A stretch of 64,000 nucleotides of DNA from Arthrobacter sp. ISL-85 (GCF_018613675.1 NZ_JAGGPQ010000009.1:96043-160042), one strand, 5' to 3'. Counted from the stretch's first letter, positions 44,503-53,983 are shown. A program made the numbers and translations. The notes: generated from the letters alone by a model not told the origin.

Positions 44503-45460
44503 GAGGACCCACTGGGACGGCGGGACCGGCCATTGCCTCCCCTCGGGACGTCAGTATGAAATCTCTTTTGAACGACAAACAGTCGTGGTGACCGAAGTCG
44601 GGGGCGCCCTGCGGGATTACCTGCTGGACGGCCGGCGCCTGCTGGACGGTTACGGGCCCGAGGAGATGTGCACGGGCGCCCGGGGCCAGTCCCTGATTCC
44701 CTGGCCCAACCGCATCCGGGGCGGCAGTTACGAGTGGGAGGGCCAGCGGCTGCAGCTTGACCTGAGCGAGCCGGACAAGGGCGGCGCCATCCACGGGCTC
44801 ACCCGCTGGAGGAACTGGGCGGCACCGGCTGTGGAGCACACTGAAGACTCCATCTCCTTCACCTACACCCTGCATGCCACCCAGGGGTGGCCCTGGGTGC
44901 TCGAGTGCCGGCTGGACTACCAGCTGGGCCCGGAAGGGCTGACCGTGCGCACCACGGTGGTGAACCGAAGCGACTCGCCGTGCCCCTTCGGGACGGGGGC
45001 ACACCCCTACCTCAGCACGGGAGTCACTACTCCCGGGGCCATCGATGCCGCGCTGCTCCAGGTGCCGGGGCACACGTTCCTGCCCGTGGACAACCACGGC
45101 ATACCCACCGGACACGAGCGGGTGGAGGGCACCGACTACGACCTGAGGGAAGTCCAACAACTCGGCGGTCGGCACATCGACGTTGCCTATACGGACCTGA
45201 TCCGCGACGCTGACGGGCGAGCCCGGGTGAAACTGCTGCGCCCCGACCAATCCGGCGGGGTCGAGCTCTGGGTGGACGCGTCCTACCCCTACCTGGAAAT
45301 CTTCACCGGGGACACACTCCCCCAGCCCGACAAACACCGCAGTGGTCTGGGGGTAGAGCCCATGACCTGCGCACCCGACGCGTTTAACACCGGCGAGGGG
45401 CTCATTACCCTTGAGCCAGGGCAGTCCCACACCGGCCGTTGGGGGATCACGCCGCTTTAA
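44495..45460 (+). CDS. Aldose 1-epimerase family protein
   Basis: A 321-residue galactose-mutarotase-fold enzyme that interconverts alpha and beta anomers of aldoses. Typical segments are LIPWPNRIRGGSY, GGAIHGLTRW (first catalytic His), GTGAHPYLS (second His) and the C-terminal GVEPMTCAPDAFN (with the catalytic Glu near the end). The start is taken at ATG 44495, overlapping the dehydrogenase stop; an in-frame ATG at 44480 is possible. A decayed fragment of a second copy is found at 58022-58066. Confidence 0.9.
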   Translation: MSERTHWDGGTGHCLPSGRQYEISFERQTVVVTEVGGALRDYLLDGRRLLDGYGPEEMCTGARGQSLIPWPNRIRGGSYEWEGQRLQLDLSEPDKGGAIHGLTRWRNWAAPAVEHTEDSISFTYTLHATQGWPWVLECRLDYQLGPEGLTVRTTVVNRSDSPCPFGTGAHPYLSTGVTTPGAIDAALLQVPGHTFLPVDNHGIPTGHERVEGTDYDLREVQQLGGRHIDVAYTDLIRDADGRARVKLLRPDQSGGVELWVDASYPYLEIFTGDTLPQPDKHRSGLGVEPMTCAPDAFNTGEGLITLEPGQSHTGRWGITPL

Positions 45461-45519
45461 GGGACTTTTGCCAGCATCCAGGCCAGCAAGAAAAGCCGCC
45501 AAAAGCTAATCCCAATCCG

Positions 45520-45533
45520 TTGCTTAAACGCAA
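45520..45533. promoter_or_regulatory. TTGC-TTAAAC-GCAA palindrome at the 3' side of marR
   Basis: It lies between the convergent ends of the epimerase and marR genes, not before a recognised start. The flanking bases (AATCCCAA before, GGTTCAAT after) are conserved at the second marR locus near 58120-58165, so the site moved with the duplicated block. Confidence 0.5.
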
Positions 45534-45583
45534 GTGTCGGGGTTCAATGGTGATATGGCTTTCGGCAGCAAAATCCAGTCACT

Positions 45584-46084
45584 TCATGTGCCGGCCCCCA
45601 AGGTAAAGCGCCCGTCAGAGGTCCCGTGGCCCCCGGCGGCAGCCGCGAAGGCCTCCAGCGCCGCCGCCAGCGCCGGACGCCGGCCCGAAGGCATCCTCGA
45701 AATGACCTCCGCAATCGCCTGCCGCCGGTGGTTCAGCACAGAATCCACCAGCGATTTTCCTTTTGGCGTCAGCTCGAGCCGGACGTACCGGCGGTCGGCC
45801 GGGTCCTCCCGCCGCTCCAACAGGTCAGCAGCAACCAGCCGGTCACAAATGCGCGTGGCGTTGGAGGCGTGCACCCCCAGCTCAGCAGCTACTGCGCCAA
45901 GGTTCTGCGGCCCCTGGGTGTGGATGAGGACCAAGACCCGCAACTGCGGGGTGTTCACCACGTCCTCAACCTCAGCAACAGAGCGGGCCACGACGCCCAA
46001 AAGGGTATCGGCAGCCTGCATCACTGCTTCGACTTCCCGACCCGACAGTTCCGGGATTGACTCAGATCCACCAGCAGTATCCAT
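45584..46084 (-). CDS. MarR family regulator, copy 1
   Basis: A 166-residue winged-helix regulator. LGAVAAELGVHASNATRICD is the recognition helix region (about residues 61-80), followed by the wing RREDPADRRYVRLELTPKG. It is nearly identical in the core to the MarR at 58201-58701. ATG 46084. A TTGC-N6-GCAA palindrome lies 23-36 bases upstream in the divergent promoter region, indicating autoregulation and control of the plus-strand sugar-acid operon. Confidence 0.9.
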   Translation of the reverse strand: MDTAGGSESIPELSGREVEAVMQAADTLLGVVARSVAEVEDVVNTPQLRVLVLIHTQGPQNLGAVAAELGVHASNATRICDRLVAADLLERREDPADRRYVRLELTPKGKSLVDSVLNHRRQAIAEVISRMPSGRRPALAAALEAFAAAAGGHGTSDGRFTLGAGT

Positions 46085-46106
46085 ACACTCCAGTTTCCTC
46101 CGACAG

Positions 46107-46120
46107 TTGCTTTCCCGCAA
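46107..46120. promoter_or_regulatory. MarR-type operator TTGC-TTTCCC-GCAA in the divergent marR promoter
   Basis: The site is shared by marR (minus) and the operon at 46176 (plus). On the plus strand TTGCTT at 46107 could be the -35, with TTACAC (46131-46136) as the -10, 18 bases apart. The first 25 bases upstream of both marR copies are conserved, including this palindrome. Confidence 0.65.
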
Positions 46121-46175
46121 AATTTGAAGATTACACAGCGCCGGTACCCGGAAGCCAGTCCAACAAAGGAAAATC

Positions 46176-46565
46176 GTGAGAACACACCATGCAGAACGCG
46201 CCCTGGCCGCGACGGTGGACGGCAGCGACTGGTTCGCCAGGAATGACCGCACCGAGTCCCAAGCCCCGCCCCGCGCCGATGACGCCGGGTTCGCGGAAAG
46301 CCTGGGACTGCAGGGCCTCCACCTGAGGGACCGTAACGACGTCGGGCCCGCCTGGGAAGGGGTCTTCCCGACGGCCCGGCCAGCGGTTTCGAATGTCCGC
46401 ATCAACCCCGGCGTCCCGCCCAGTTCTCCGCACTCCATCCTGGAGCAGGGCCGGAAGACGGCAGTCGCCGCGGCCAACGGCGATGACTGCGCCTGGGCCG
46501 TGGTAAGGGAAGGAATCAACACTAAGATCCAGGAATTCCTGCCACACAAGGAGGACGAACGGTGA
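46176..46565 (+). CDS. Hypothetical 129-residue protein in the sugar-acid operon
   Basis: GTG 46176 follows AAAGGAAAATC. The protein has no recognised domain. Its C-terminal part (SSPHSILEQGRKTAVAAANG, DDCAWAVVREGI) looks natural, whereas the middle is Pro/Arg-rich. Its stop overlaps the GTG of the next gene (GTGA). The first residues resemble the start of the fused relic at 58792, showing that the gene start was part of the duplicated marR block. It may be a truncated enzyme. Confidence 0.5.
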   Translation: MRTHHAERALAATVDGSDWFARNDRTESQAPPRADDAGFAESLGLQGLHLRDRNDVGPAWEGVFPTARPAVSNVRINPGVPPSSPHSILEQGRKTAVAAANGDDCAWAVVREGINTKIQEFLPHKEDER

Positions 46566-47668
46566 CCGCCGCCCCCACCCGGATCACCGCAGTGCGGGCA
46601 TCCGTTTACACGGTCCCCACCGACGGGCCCGAGGCTGACGGCACCTATAGCTGGGACTCCACCACCATGGTCCTGGTCGAAGCGCACGGGGGCGGAAAGA
46701 CAGGTCTGGGCTGGACCTACGCCCCGGGAGCGACGGCGGCACTGGTGGAAGATTTGCTGGCCCGAGCTGTCCAGGACCTGGACGTTTTAGACGTACCCGC
46801 CGCGGCGGCGGCGATGGCCCGGGCTGTGCGCAACCCGGGGAGGACCGGGCTGGCATCCTACGCCGTTTCCGCCGTCGACTGTGCCCTCTGGGACCTGAAG
46901 GCCCGGCTGCTGGAATTGCCGTTGCACAAACTCCTCGGCGCTGTCCGGGACAAGGTTGCCGTCTACGGCAGTGGCGGGTTCACCACCTACACCGAAGACC
47001 AGATGCGCGGGCAACTTCAAGGCTGGGCCCAGGAACAACACATTCCCCGGGTGAAAATCAAGATCGGCCAGGACAACGGCACCAACGTCCCGCGGGACCT
47101 GGACCGTATCCGCCAGGCTCGTGCCGCCATCGGGCCCGGCACGGAACTTTTCGTGGACGCCAACGGTGGCTACACCGCCAAGCAGGCCATCCGCGTGATG
47201 CGGGACGCCGAAAGTGAGCACGTAACCTGGTTCGAAGAACCCGTCTCCAGCGACGACCTTCCGGGCTTGCGGTCGGTCCGTACCGCCGTCGATGCCGACG
47301 TGGCAGCCGGTGAATACGGAACCGGATTGACCTACTTCCAGCGCATGTGCGCGGCCGATGCCGTTGACTGCCTGCAGGCGGATGTCAGCAGGTGCGGCGG
47401 GATCACCGAGTGGCTGCGCATCTCCGCCGTCGCGGCCGCCCACGGCCTTGAAATGTCGGGGCACTGCGCCCCGCACCTCAGCGCCGCCGTCGCCGCCGCC
47501 ACCCCCAACTTCCGGCACCTGGAATGGTTCCACGACCACGTCCGCATCGAGGACCTCTTCTTCGACGGAACGCTTGACCCCCACGGCGGATGGATACGAC
47601 CCAGCGAGGCCCCTGGCAACGGGCTGGCGTTCCGCACCGCCGACGCCGCCCCCTACCGGGTGCACTGA
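46562..47668 (+). CDS. Enolase-superfamily sugar-acid dehydratase/racemase
   Basis: A 368-residue mandelate-racemase-like enzyme. The KxK pair is K165/K167. The metal ligands are D199, E225 and E251 (VDANGG, WFEEP, AGEYG). An Asp at 274 and His301 (SGHCAPH) can form the catalytic His-Asp dyad. This layout matches acid-sugar dehydratases such as galactonate or related aldonate dehydratases; the exact sugar cannot be assigned. The GTG overlaps the previous stop, with AGGAGGA upstream. It probably acts on aldonates from the dehydrogenase at 43429. Confidence 0.88.
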   Translation: MTAAPTRITAVRASVYTVPTDGPEADGTYSWDSTTMVLVEAHGGGKTGLGWTYAPGATAALVEDLLARAVQDLDVLDVPAAAAAMARAVRNPGRTGLASYAVSAVDCALWDLKARLLELPLHKLLGAVRDKVAVYGSGGFTTYTEDQMRGQLQGWAQEQHIPRVKIKIGQDNGTNVPRDLDRIRQARAAIGPGTELFVDANGGYTAKQAIRVMRDAESEHVTWFEEPVSSDDLPGLRSVRTAVDADVAAGEYGTGLTYFQRMCAADAVDCLQADVSRCGGITEWLRISAVAAAHGLEMSGHCAPHLSAAVAAATPNFRHLEWFHDHVRIEDLFFDGTLDPHGGWIRPSEAPGNGLAFRTADAAPYRVH

Positions 47669-47725
47669 CGCAAGGCGAACCCGAGGACACCTGGTCGGTG
47701 TCCCACGGCGGCGCATCCTTGCCTC

Positions 47726-47739
47726 TTGCGATAACGCAA
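47726..47739. promoter_or_regulatory. MarR-type operator TTGC-GATAAC-GCAA upstream of the transporter
   Basis: TTGCGA (47726-47731) and TTCAAT (47749-47754) are 17 bases apart and form a plausible promoter for the transporter at 47945, with the operator over the -35. An additional symmetric AACAG-TTG-CTGTT overlaps the spacer. Confidence 0.65.
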
Positions 47740-47944
47740 CAGTTGCTGTTCAATAAGAGAGAGGTTCGTTTGGGAGAACTGCCGGCAGGGCCACGATTGT
47801 TGGATTCCACCCCGGGCTGATGGCCCCCAAACATGTCCTGCTCGTTCCGCCGGCCCGGCGGAAAGTGGCCCTACGGGTCCACGGGAGAGCAATCGGCGTA
47901 CTGGGGCGCGGTCTGATCGGCCATATCGTGAAGGAGCATTTCCG

Positions 47945-49282
47945 ATGGCACAGAACGTAACGGCATCACCGGCAGTGGGCAATGCGCGGTGGAAGCGGCT
48001 GATTCCGGTCGCAATCATTGTCTACATCATCTCGTTCATGGACAGAACCAATATCGGGTTCGCCCTCAACGGACTCCATCAGGACCTGGGCATCGACGCG
48101 GCCCAACAGGGACTGGCGGCCGGCATCTTCTTCATCGGCTACCTTGTCCTGCAGATCCCCGGCGGCTACCTTGCCGAGCACTGGAGTGCGAAGAAATTCG
48201 TCGGCATCATGGTACTCATCTGGGGCGTGCTGGCCGTCCTCTCCGGATTCATCCAGGACTTCACCCAACTGCTCGTGGTGCGCTTCTTCCTCGGCGTCGC
48301 CGAAGCCGGGATCTGGCCTGCCATCCTTGTCCTGATCAGCCACTGGTTCCCCGCGGCGGAACGCGCCCGGGCATACGCGTTCTGGATGATGAACATTGCG
48401 ATCGCTTCCATCATCACCGCGCCCCTCTCGGGCTGGATCCTTTCCTTCTCGGACTGGCGGGCGCTGTTCATTATCGAAGGCATCTTCCCGTTCGTCATCG
48501 CTGCGCCCCTGTGGTGGGCCCTGATCGCCGACCACCCCCGGGAGGCCAAGTGGTGCTCCGTCCAGGAGCGTGAGTACATTGAGAAGGGCCTTGCTGCCGA
48601 TGCCGCGGCCCATCCCCAGCAGGAAAAGCTCGGCCTGCGCCATGTCCTGTCCAATGCAGTGGTGTGGCGGCTGACCCTGGTGTACTTCCTCATCCAGATC
48701 GGCTTCTACGGCATCAACATCTGGCTGCCCCACGTGATCAAGACGATCACCTCCGGATCTTCCATAGAGGTCGGCTTCGTCACCGCGATCCCGTACGTGT
48801 TGGCGATGTTCGGCCTCTGGTACAACGCCAAGGCAGCCGACCGTTCCGGCCGCTACTCCACGCACGTTCTGCTGTCCATGGCCGTCGGTGCTGTTGCCCT
48901 GGTCATCTCAGTGGCCACCGGGGATAACCTTCCGTTCCTTGCGGTCACCCTCATCAGCGTCGCAGTCGCCGGAGCCCTGGCCTACGACGGCCCCTTCTGG
49001 GCCTCGGCGTCCCGTGCAATGCCGGTGGCCGTCGCCGGTACCGCCATGGGGCTGATCAACGCAGTTGGCAACCTGGGCGGATTCGTCGGACCCTACGTGG
49101 GTGGTTACCTGCAGGACGTGACGCACGGCAGCTTCCTTGCCACGTCCATCTTCCTGGCGGCATGTTTGCTGGCTGCCGGCCTGGTGATGCTGACACTGAG
49201 GCGCGGCGGTGACCGGCCGGTGGCGTCCGGGCACGTGCACGAGCAGAAATCCCCGAGGAGGCATACAGGAAAAGTCACCTGA
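47945..49282 (+). CDS. MFS transporter, anion:cation symporter (ACS) type
   Basis: A 445-residue permease with 12 membrane segments. The N-terminal IVYIISFMDRTNIGFALNGL and GYLVLQIPGGYLAEHWSAKK are hallmarks of the ACS family (glucarate, galactonate, phthalate transporters). A soluble central loop (EREYIEKGLAADAAAHPQQE) and a basic C-terminal tail follow. ATG 47945 follows GGAGC. Its position after the dehydratase and its own operator suggest sugar-acid uptake for that enzyme. Confidence 0.9.
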   Translation: MAQNVTASPAVGNARWKRLIPVAIIVYIISFMDRTNIGFALNGLHQDLGIDAAQQGLAAGIFFIGYLVLQIPGGYLAEHWSAKKFVGIMVLIWGVLAVLSGFIQDFTQLLVVRFFLGVAEAGIWPAILVLISHWFPAAERARAYAFWMMNIAIASIITAPLSGWILSFSDWRALFIIEGIFPFVIAAPLWWALIADHPREAKWCSVQEREYIEKGLAADAAAHPQQEKLGLRHVLSNAVVWRLTLVYFLIQIGFYGINIWLPHVIKTITSGSSIEVGFVTAIPYVLAMFGLWYNAKAADRSGRYSTHVLLSMAVGAVALVISVATGDNLPFLAVTLISVAVAGALAYDGPFWASASRAMPVAVAGTAMGLINAVGNLGGFVGPYVGGYLQDVTHGSFLATSIFLAACLLAAGLVMLTLRRGGDRPVASGHVHEQKSPRRHTGKVT

Positions 49283-49367
49283 TCCACTGCAACCTAGTCA
49301 GTTTGCCAGGGTGCCTGCACACAGAATCCCGTAACCCTGCCGTGTCTGCTGTGAGAAAAGGAAAATC

Positions 49368-49580
49368 ATGGACCAAAGTTCAACAGCCTTCATCCAGTGG
49401 TTGTGCTAGATAGTTGCCGTCGTCAGCGCTGTCGCGGCACTGATTGGGGCCGGTGTGGCTTCCACCGCTGGTGTCGTTCGGCAGAAAAGCGGACAGATAG
49501 GCGTGCTCTGGATCCTGTGCGCCGCTTCTGCCCTCACCGGCTTTATCCTCGCAGCAGCCGCTGTCCGGAGCGGCAGCTGA
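49368..49580 (+). pseudogene. Small two-helix membrane protein with in-frame TAG
   Basis: A good AAAGGA site precedes ATG 49368. The frame would encode 70 codons with two membrane segments (VAVVSAVAALIGAGVASTAG and IGVLWILCAASALTGFILAA), but codon 14 (49407-49409) is TAG. The remainder has no other stop until TGA 49578. The gene is either disrupted by one substitution (for example from TGG or CAG) or read through. It precedes the ThDP enzyme by 91 bases. No family name is known to me. Confidence 0.55.
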
Positions 49581-49671
49581 CCGGCGCCCCGGTGCGCGCC
49601 GGTGGTCCTTAGCGAGGCCCCAACTGGTCACGATTCCCGTCCAGCCAACACCAATACCAGGAGGAAGAACC

Positions 49672-51504
49672 ATGGCAACTGTCAGCGACTTTGTGGTCCA
49701 ACGCGTGAGGGACTGGGGAGTGAGCCGCATTTTCGCCTTTCCCGGCGACGGCATCGGCGAATTCGATGGTGCCCTGGAGAAGGCCCAACGCGCTGACGTG
49801 GGCCTGAAGTATGTGCGCCCCACTCATGAGGAGATCTGCTCGCTGATGGCCACCGCGCACGCCAAGTTTACCGGTGAAGTCGGAGTCTGCGTTGCGACCT
49901 CCAGCCCGGGTGCTTTCCACATGCTCAACGGTCTCTATGATGCCCAGATGGACAACCAGCCGGTCGTGGCAATCGTGGGCCAGCAGGGGCTCAACGCGCT
50001 GGGCACCTTCACGCAGCAGGAGAGCAACCTCGAACGCACCCTTGCGGACGTCGCCGTCTATGTCCAGACGATCGTCTCACCCGAGCAGGCCCAGGCCGTC
50101 GTTGACACCGCTTTCCGTACCGCCAAAGTCCGTCTGGGTCCGGCCGTGATCATCTTTCCGCACGACGTGCAGGGAATGAAGATGCCCGAGCTTACGCCCC
50201 AGAACTGGGTATCACGCTCCAGCGCCGTCGCCCCGTCCATCTCCATCGTCCCCCCACAAAGTGAGATCGAGAAGGCAGCAGAAATCATCAACGCGGGCAG
50301 TAAAGTCACGTTCATCGTCGGCCATGGGGCGAACGGGGCTACGGATGAGGTCCTTAAAGCCGCAGAACTCTGCGGAGCGGGCCTGATTACGGCCTTGCGC
50401 GCGAAACAGGTGATTCCCTCCGACGTGCCGCACCATTCCCAGCAGCTCGGCCTTCTGGGTTCCCTGCCCAGCGCGCACCAAATGAGCGGTTGCGACACTC
50501 TGGTATTTCTCGGGACCAACTATCCCTACAGCCAGTTCCTGCCCAAGAGTGGGCAGGCGCGGGCCATCCAAATCGATCTCAAACCCGAGCAGATGGGGCT
50601 GCGCTACCCCACCGAACTCAACCTGTGGGGAGACGTGAGAGCAACCCTCACCGCGCTGATCCCGCATCTGGACTCGAAAACCGACCTCTCCTGGCAGAAT
50701 ACGGTCGCCGAGGAGATGCTGGAATGGGAAAGGGAGATGGAAGCGCAGGCGATGCTGTCCTACGAAGACGGCGTCAACCCCCGGCGCGTCTATTACGAAT
50801 TGAACAAGCGCCTGCCCCCGCGGGCCATCGTCACCGCGGACGCCGGTTCAACGGCAGACTGGTACGGACATCACATCAGGCTCCGCCGCGGCATGCTCGG
50901 TGATCTTTCCGGACGGCTGGCCAGCATGCTCGCCGCGATGCCGTACGCCACAGCAGCCAAGTTCGCTTACCCCGACCGGTCAGTTATCTGCACCATCGGC
51001 GACGGCGCCTTCCAGATGCTCGGCATGAATGAACTGATCACGATCAAAAAATACCTGCAGGAATGGGAGAACCCGCAGCTGATCATCATGGTTCTGCACA
51101 ACAACGACCTCACACAAGTGTCCTGGGAGATGCGCACCGAGGACGCGAATCCCGTTTGGTCCACCTCGCAGGACGTTCAGTCGATTGACTACGCGGGATG
51201 GGCGGAATTGCTCGGCTTCACCGGAATCCGGGTCAAGACCGACGATGAGGTCGCCGCCGCTTGGGACGCGGCATTCGCGCACCAGGGGGTCACCGTCATC
51301 GATGCCTACACCAGCAAAAACGTACCGCCCCTCCCCCCGCACATCACCATCGAGTTCGCCAAGCACACTGCAGAAGCGCTGCTCAAGAAAGACCCTGACG
51401 GGGTCGGCGTCGTACGCGACTCCGCCAAAGCCCTCCTTACCGAAGGAATTGAACGTGTTAAGGGAAAACTTCATATCGGCCAGGACAACGACGAGAAAGA
51501 ATGA
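49672..51504 (+). CDS. ThDP-dependent enzyme (pyruvate oxidase/acetolactate synthase family)
   Basis: A 610-residue three-domain enzyme. The N-terminal PYR domain has FAFPGDGIGEF and the catalytic Glu in YVRPTHEEICSLMATA. A central domain follows (about 190-330). The C-terminal PP domain has the ThDP motif GDGAFQM to VLHNND (about 443-478). It binds ThDP and Mg and decarboxylates a 2-keto acid. Resemblance is to pyruvate-oxidase-like proteins of actinobacteria, but the acceptor is unknown. ATG 49672 follows GGAGGAAG. It may process the keto-acid end product of the upstream sugar-acid pathway (inference). Confidence 0.9.
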   Translation: MATVSDFVVQRVRDWGVSRIFAFPGDGIGEFDGALEKAQRADVGLKYVRPTHEEICSLMATAHAKFTGEVGVCVATSSPGAFHMLNGLYDAQMDNQPVVAIVGQQGLNALGTFTQQESNLERTLADVAVYVQTIVSPEQAQAVVDTAFRTAKVRLGPAVIIFPHDVQGMKMPELTPQNWVSRSSAVAPSISIVPPQSEIEKAAEIINAGSKVTFIVGHGANGATDEVLKAAELCGAGLITALRAKQVIPSDVPHHSQQLGLLGSLPSAHQMSGCDTLVFLGTNYPYSQFLPKSGQARAIQIDLKPEQMGLRYPTELNLWGDVRATLTALIPHLDSKTDLSWQNTVAEEMLEWEREMEAQAMLSYEDGVNPRRVYYELNKRLPPRAIVTADAGSTADWYGHHIRLRRGMLGDLSGRLASMLAAMPYATAAKFAYPDRSVICTIGDGAFQMLGMNELITIKKYLQEWENPQLIIMVLHNNDLTQVSWEMRTEDANPVWSTSQDVQSIDYAGWAELLGFTGIRVKTDDEVAAAWDAAFAHQGVTVIDAYTSKNVPPLPPHITIEFAKHTAEALLKKDPDGVGVVRDSAKALLTEGIERVKGKLHIGQDNDEKE

Positions 51505-51689
51505 TGGTCCTCCACGCCCTTCCAGGGTGGGTCCTTGGACTCTGAAAACTGGCTTGAGGATGCCTCCTCGAGTCAGCCATCAGTGACCGTTGCAGCGCAT
51601 GTCCCCGGCCCCGCAGGTCTGCTGCCGTTACTTTTCCTTCACTAACCCGTGGCTGGACCTGCGGGCCGCGGTATTCAGGAGACTGCGCT

Positions 51690-53327
51690 TCAGGTGGCTT
51701 TGCTGGGACCGCCGGCAATCAGCCGATTCGCGGCGCGGGCTGCGACGGCCATGATGGTGAGTGCCGGGTTGGCACTTCCCTGGGTCGGCAGCACGCTTCC
51801 GTCCGTGATGTAGAGGTTGGGTACGGCGAAGCTGCGGCAATCCGCGTCGACAACGCCGTGCTGTTCGTCGGCGGCCATTCGGGCTCCGCCCACAAGGTGG
51901 GCAAAGCGCCTAATGGTGATGACTTCCTCGGCGCCTGCCCCTTTCAGGATCTTCTCCATGGCCCCTTGGGCCGCCTGCATCAGCTGGCGGTCATTGTCAC
52001 ACTGGGAGTAGTGGAAGTGCGCCACTGGCATTGAATTCCGGTCCTTTTCCGAAGCAAGCGTGACGCGGTTGTCGGGCTGCGGCAGGAACTCGCACAGTGC
52101 TCCCAGACAGGCCCAGTGCACGTAGTCGCTCATGTATTCGCGCAGCTTTGCCCCCCAATGGCCCTGGGCGGCGACGTGCTCTGCCCAGGTGATGGGCAGG
52201 GGCGAGACCGTCTGTATGGAGAACCCGCGCTTGTACGGTTTGGACGGGTCGGTTTCGTAGAAGTCCTCGGAGCTGACTTCCGGCGGGGGGGCCTTCCACA
52301 TGCGCACTTCTGACTCGAACCTGCCCGCCGTCTGGGGTGCGCCCTGGACCATCAGGTACCGCCCGACCTGGTCGAAGTCATTGCACAAGCCTTCCGGGAA
52401 ACGCTGGGAGGCGGAGTTGAGCAGCAAGCGTGGGGTCTCGATGGAGTACCCGGCGACCGCGACGATCCGGGCACGTTGGAACCGGCTACGGCCGTGGCGG
52501 ACGTAGTGCACCCCGGTGGCCTTGCCCGTTCGGTCGTCTATTTCGATCCTGGTGACCATCGAGTCGGCCCGTACTTCGGCGCCGTGGTGCAGGGCGTCCG
52601 GAATGTGAGTGATGAGGGGTGAGGCTTTGGCGTTGACTTTGCATCCCTGAAGGCAGAAGCCGCGGTAGATGCAGTGCGGCCGGTTGCCGAAACGGCCGTT
52701 GGTGATCGCGACCGGGCCAACCTTGGCCGTTATGCCGCACGCCAGCGCACCCCGCAGGAACAATTCACCGTTGCCCGAAACGGGGTGGGGACTGTGGGGA
52801 TATGAGTGTGGGTCCCCCCACGGCCAGTGCTCTCCGGCTACGGGCAGTTCTCCCTCGATGTCCTCGTAGTAGGACTTGAGGTCCCCATACTCCAGCGGCC
52901 AGTCGGCGCCCACGCCATCGGTGCTGTAGGTATGGAAGTCACTGGGATGGAACCTGGGCGTGTAGCCGGCGTAGTGCACCATGGAGCCGCCGACCCCCCT
53001 CCCGGAGTTATTCGAACCGAGCGGAACGGGATCGTCCCCGGATATCACCCGGGGTTCGGTCCAGTACAGATGGTGGGACCCTGCTTCGTCGCTTACCCAG
53101 TCGCGTTCGGGGTCCCAGAACGGGCCCGCGTCCAAGGCCACAGCCTTCCAGCCTGCGCGGGCCAGGCGCTGCAGCAGGGTTGAGCCGCCCGCACCACAGC
53201 CGACGATCACTATGTCGACCTCATCCTCGTCGCGAAACTGGGCCATGTCGGTACGCATGGCATGATTTGTTCCGGGCACGGGAGGCAGCAACCAGGCGGA
53301 GGCGTTGCGGTCTTTTACCGGAGCCAT
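51690..53327 (-). CDS. GMC family oxidoreductase (gluconate-2-dehydrogenase large-subunit-like)
   Basis: A 545-residue FAD enzyme. The ADP-binding site is VDIVIVGCGAGGSTLLQRLA (about residues 38-57), with GRGVGGSMVHYAGYTPRFHP, the GFCLQGC Cys segment and a C-terminal DGSVLPTQGSANPALTIMAV typical of membrane-bound sugar-acid dehydrogenases. No signal peptide, so secretion would depend on a partner. Its ATG overlaps the stop of the subunit-3-like gene (ATGA). Together they resemble a gluconate 2-dehydrogenase without the cytochrome subunit. Last gene of the minus-strand cluster. Confidence 0.9.
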   Translation of the reverse strand: MAPVKDRNASAWLLPPVPGTNHAMRTDMAQFRDEDEVDIVIVGCGAGGSTLLQRLARAGWKAVALDAGPFWDPERDWVSDEAGSHHLYWTEPRVISGDDPVPLGSNNSGRGVGGSMVHYAGYTPRFHPSDFHTYSTDGVGADWPLEYGDLKSYYEDIEGELPVAGEHWPWGDPHSYPHSPHPVSGNGELFLRGALACGITAKVGPVAITNGRFGNRPHCIYRGFCLQGCKVNAKASPLITHIPDALHHGAEVRADSMVTRIEIDDRTGKATGVHYVRHGRSRFQRARIVAVAGYSIETPRLLLNSASQRFPEGLCNDFDQVGRYLMVQGAPQTAGRFESEVRMWKAPPPEVSSEDFYETDPSKPYKRGFSIQTVSPLPITWAEHVAAQGHWGAKLREYMSDYVHWACLGALCEFLPQPDNRVTLASEKDRNSMPVAHFHYSQCDNDRQLMQAAQGAMEKILKGAGAEEVITIRRFAHLVGGARMAADEQHGVVDADCRSFAVPNLYITDGSVLPTQGSANPALTIMAVAARAANRLIAGGPSKAT

Positions 53328-53983
53328 CAGCGTTGCCTTCCTGTTTGGGACTTGGCCGTATGTGCTGCAGGATCCTGGGTCGGGCGCGCGTCTGCCACCT
53401 CGAAGGGTTCGCGGGCGTTGAGACCGAGATTTTTGTATCCCCGGGGATAGGCGGGTCCGGCGAAACCTATCTCATCCCAGGCCAGGGGGTGCGAGTAGAA
53501 GGCCGTGCATGCGTACCGCGTCCACAAGCTCCAGACCCTCGACGTCTGTCGGCCCCGCCACGTTTCCGCTGCCTGAATGTCGGTCAGGAGCAGTGTTTGT
53601 TCTTCCCAGGAAAGCTCGGCGAATGGCCTTTTCAGGCGTTCACGGGCCTCTGCGTCCAGCTCGGCCAGGGTGTTGCGCCAGGCAGCCGGGTCCGGTTCCA
53701 TGTCTTCGTAGTGCCAGCCGTCGGTCTGGTCCTCCGCGAGGCGGGCATCGACCATGTTTACCACTGGAACCCGGGGCTCGTGTCGCTGGCCAAGCAATTG
53801 ATCAAACAGCGCCCTCGCTGTTGCCTCTTCCGCTACGGTAAAAAACCGCAGGTCTGTTGGTCGTCCCAGGCGGGCCAGCACCACGCCCTGGGTCACCGGG
53901 TCCCAGTGCGGGGATTGTCCTTGTGCGTCGAAGCCGGGAAAGCGGCCGCCGCCGTCTTTGGGGTCAAGCGGGAGTGCTGTCAC
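53327..53983 (-). CDS. Gluconate 2-dehydrogenase subunit 3-like protein
   Basis: A 218-residue member of the gluconate 2-dehydrogenase subunit 3 family (FFTVAEEATARALFDQLLGQ, KRPFAELSWEEQTLLLTDIQ, ACTAFYSHPLAWDEIGFAGP). It is the usual small partner of the GMC flavoprotein. No Tat signal is visible, unlike classical periplasmic forms. Start ATG 53983 overlaps the stop of the upstream membrane protein gene, and its own stop overlaps the GMC start, so all three are translationally coupled. Confidence 0.88.
   Translation of the reverse strand: MTALPLDPKDGGGRFPGFDAQGQSPHWDPVTQGVVLARLGRPTDLRFFTVAEEATARALFDQLLGQRHEPRVPVVNMVDARLAEDQTDGWHYEDMEPDPAAWRNTLAELDAEARERLKRPFAELSWEEQTLLLTDIQAAETWRGRQTSRVWSLWTRYACTAFYSHPLAWDEIGFAGPAYPRGYKNLGLNAREPFEVADARPTQDPAAHTAKSQTGRQR

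Noticed and set aside
47966..48865. 299-codon minus-strand open frame
   Set aside because: It mirrors the ACS transporter gene and consists of Asp/Gly/Arg-rich shadow sequence.
49283..49367. Another MarR-type operator before the ThDP enzyme transcript
   Set aside because: I looked for TTGC-N6-GCAA here and found only partial half-sites.
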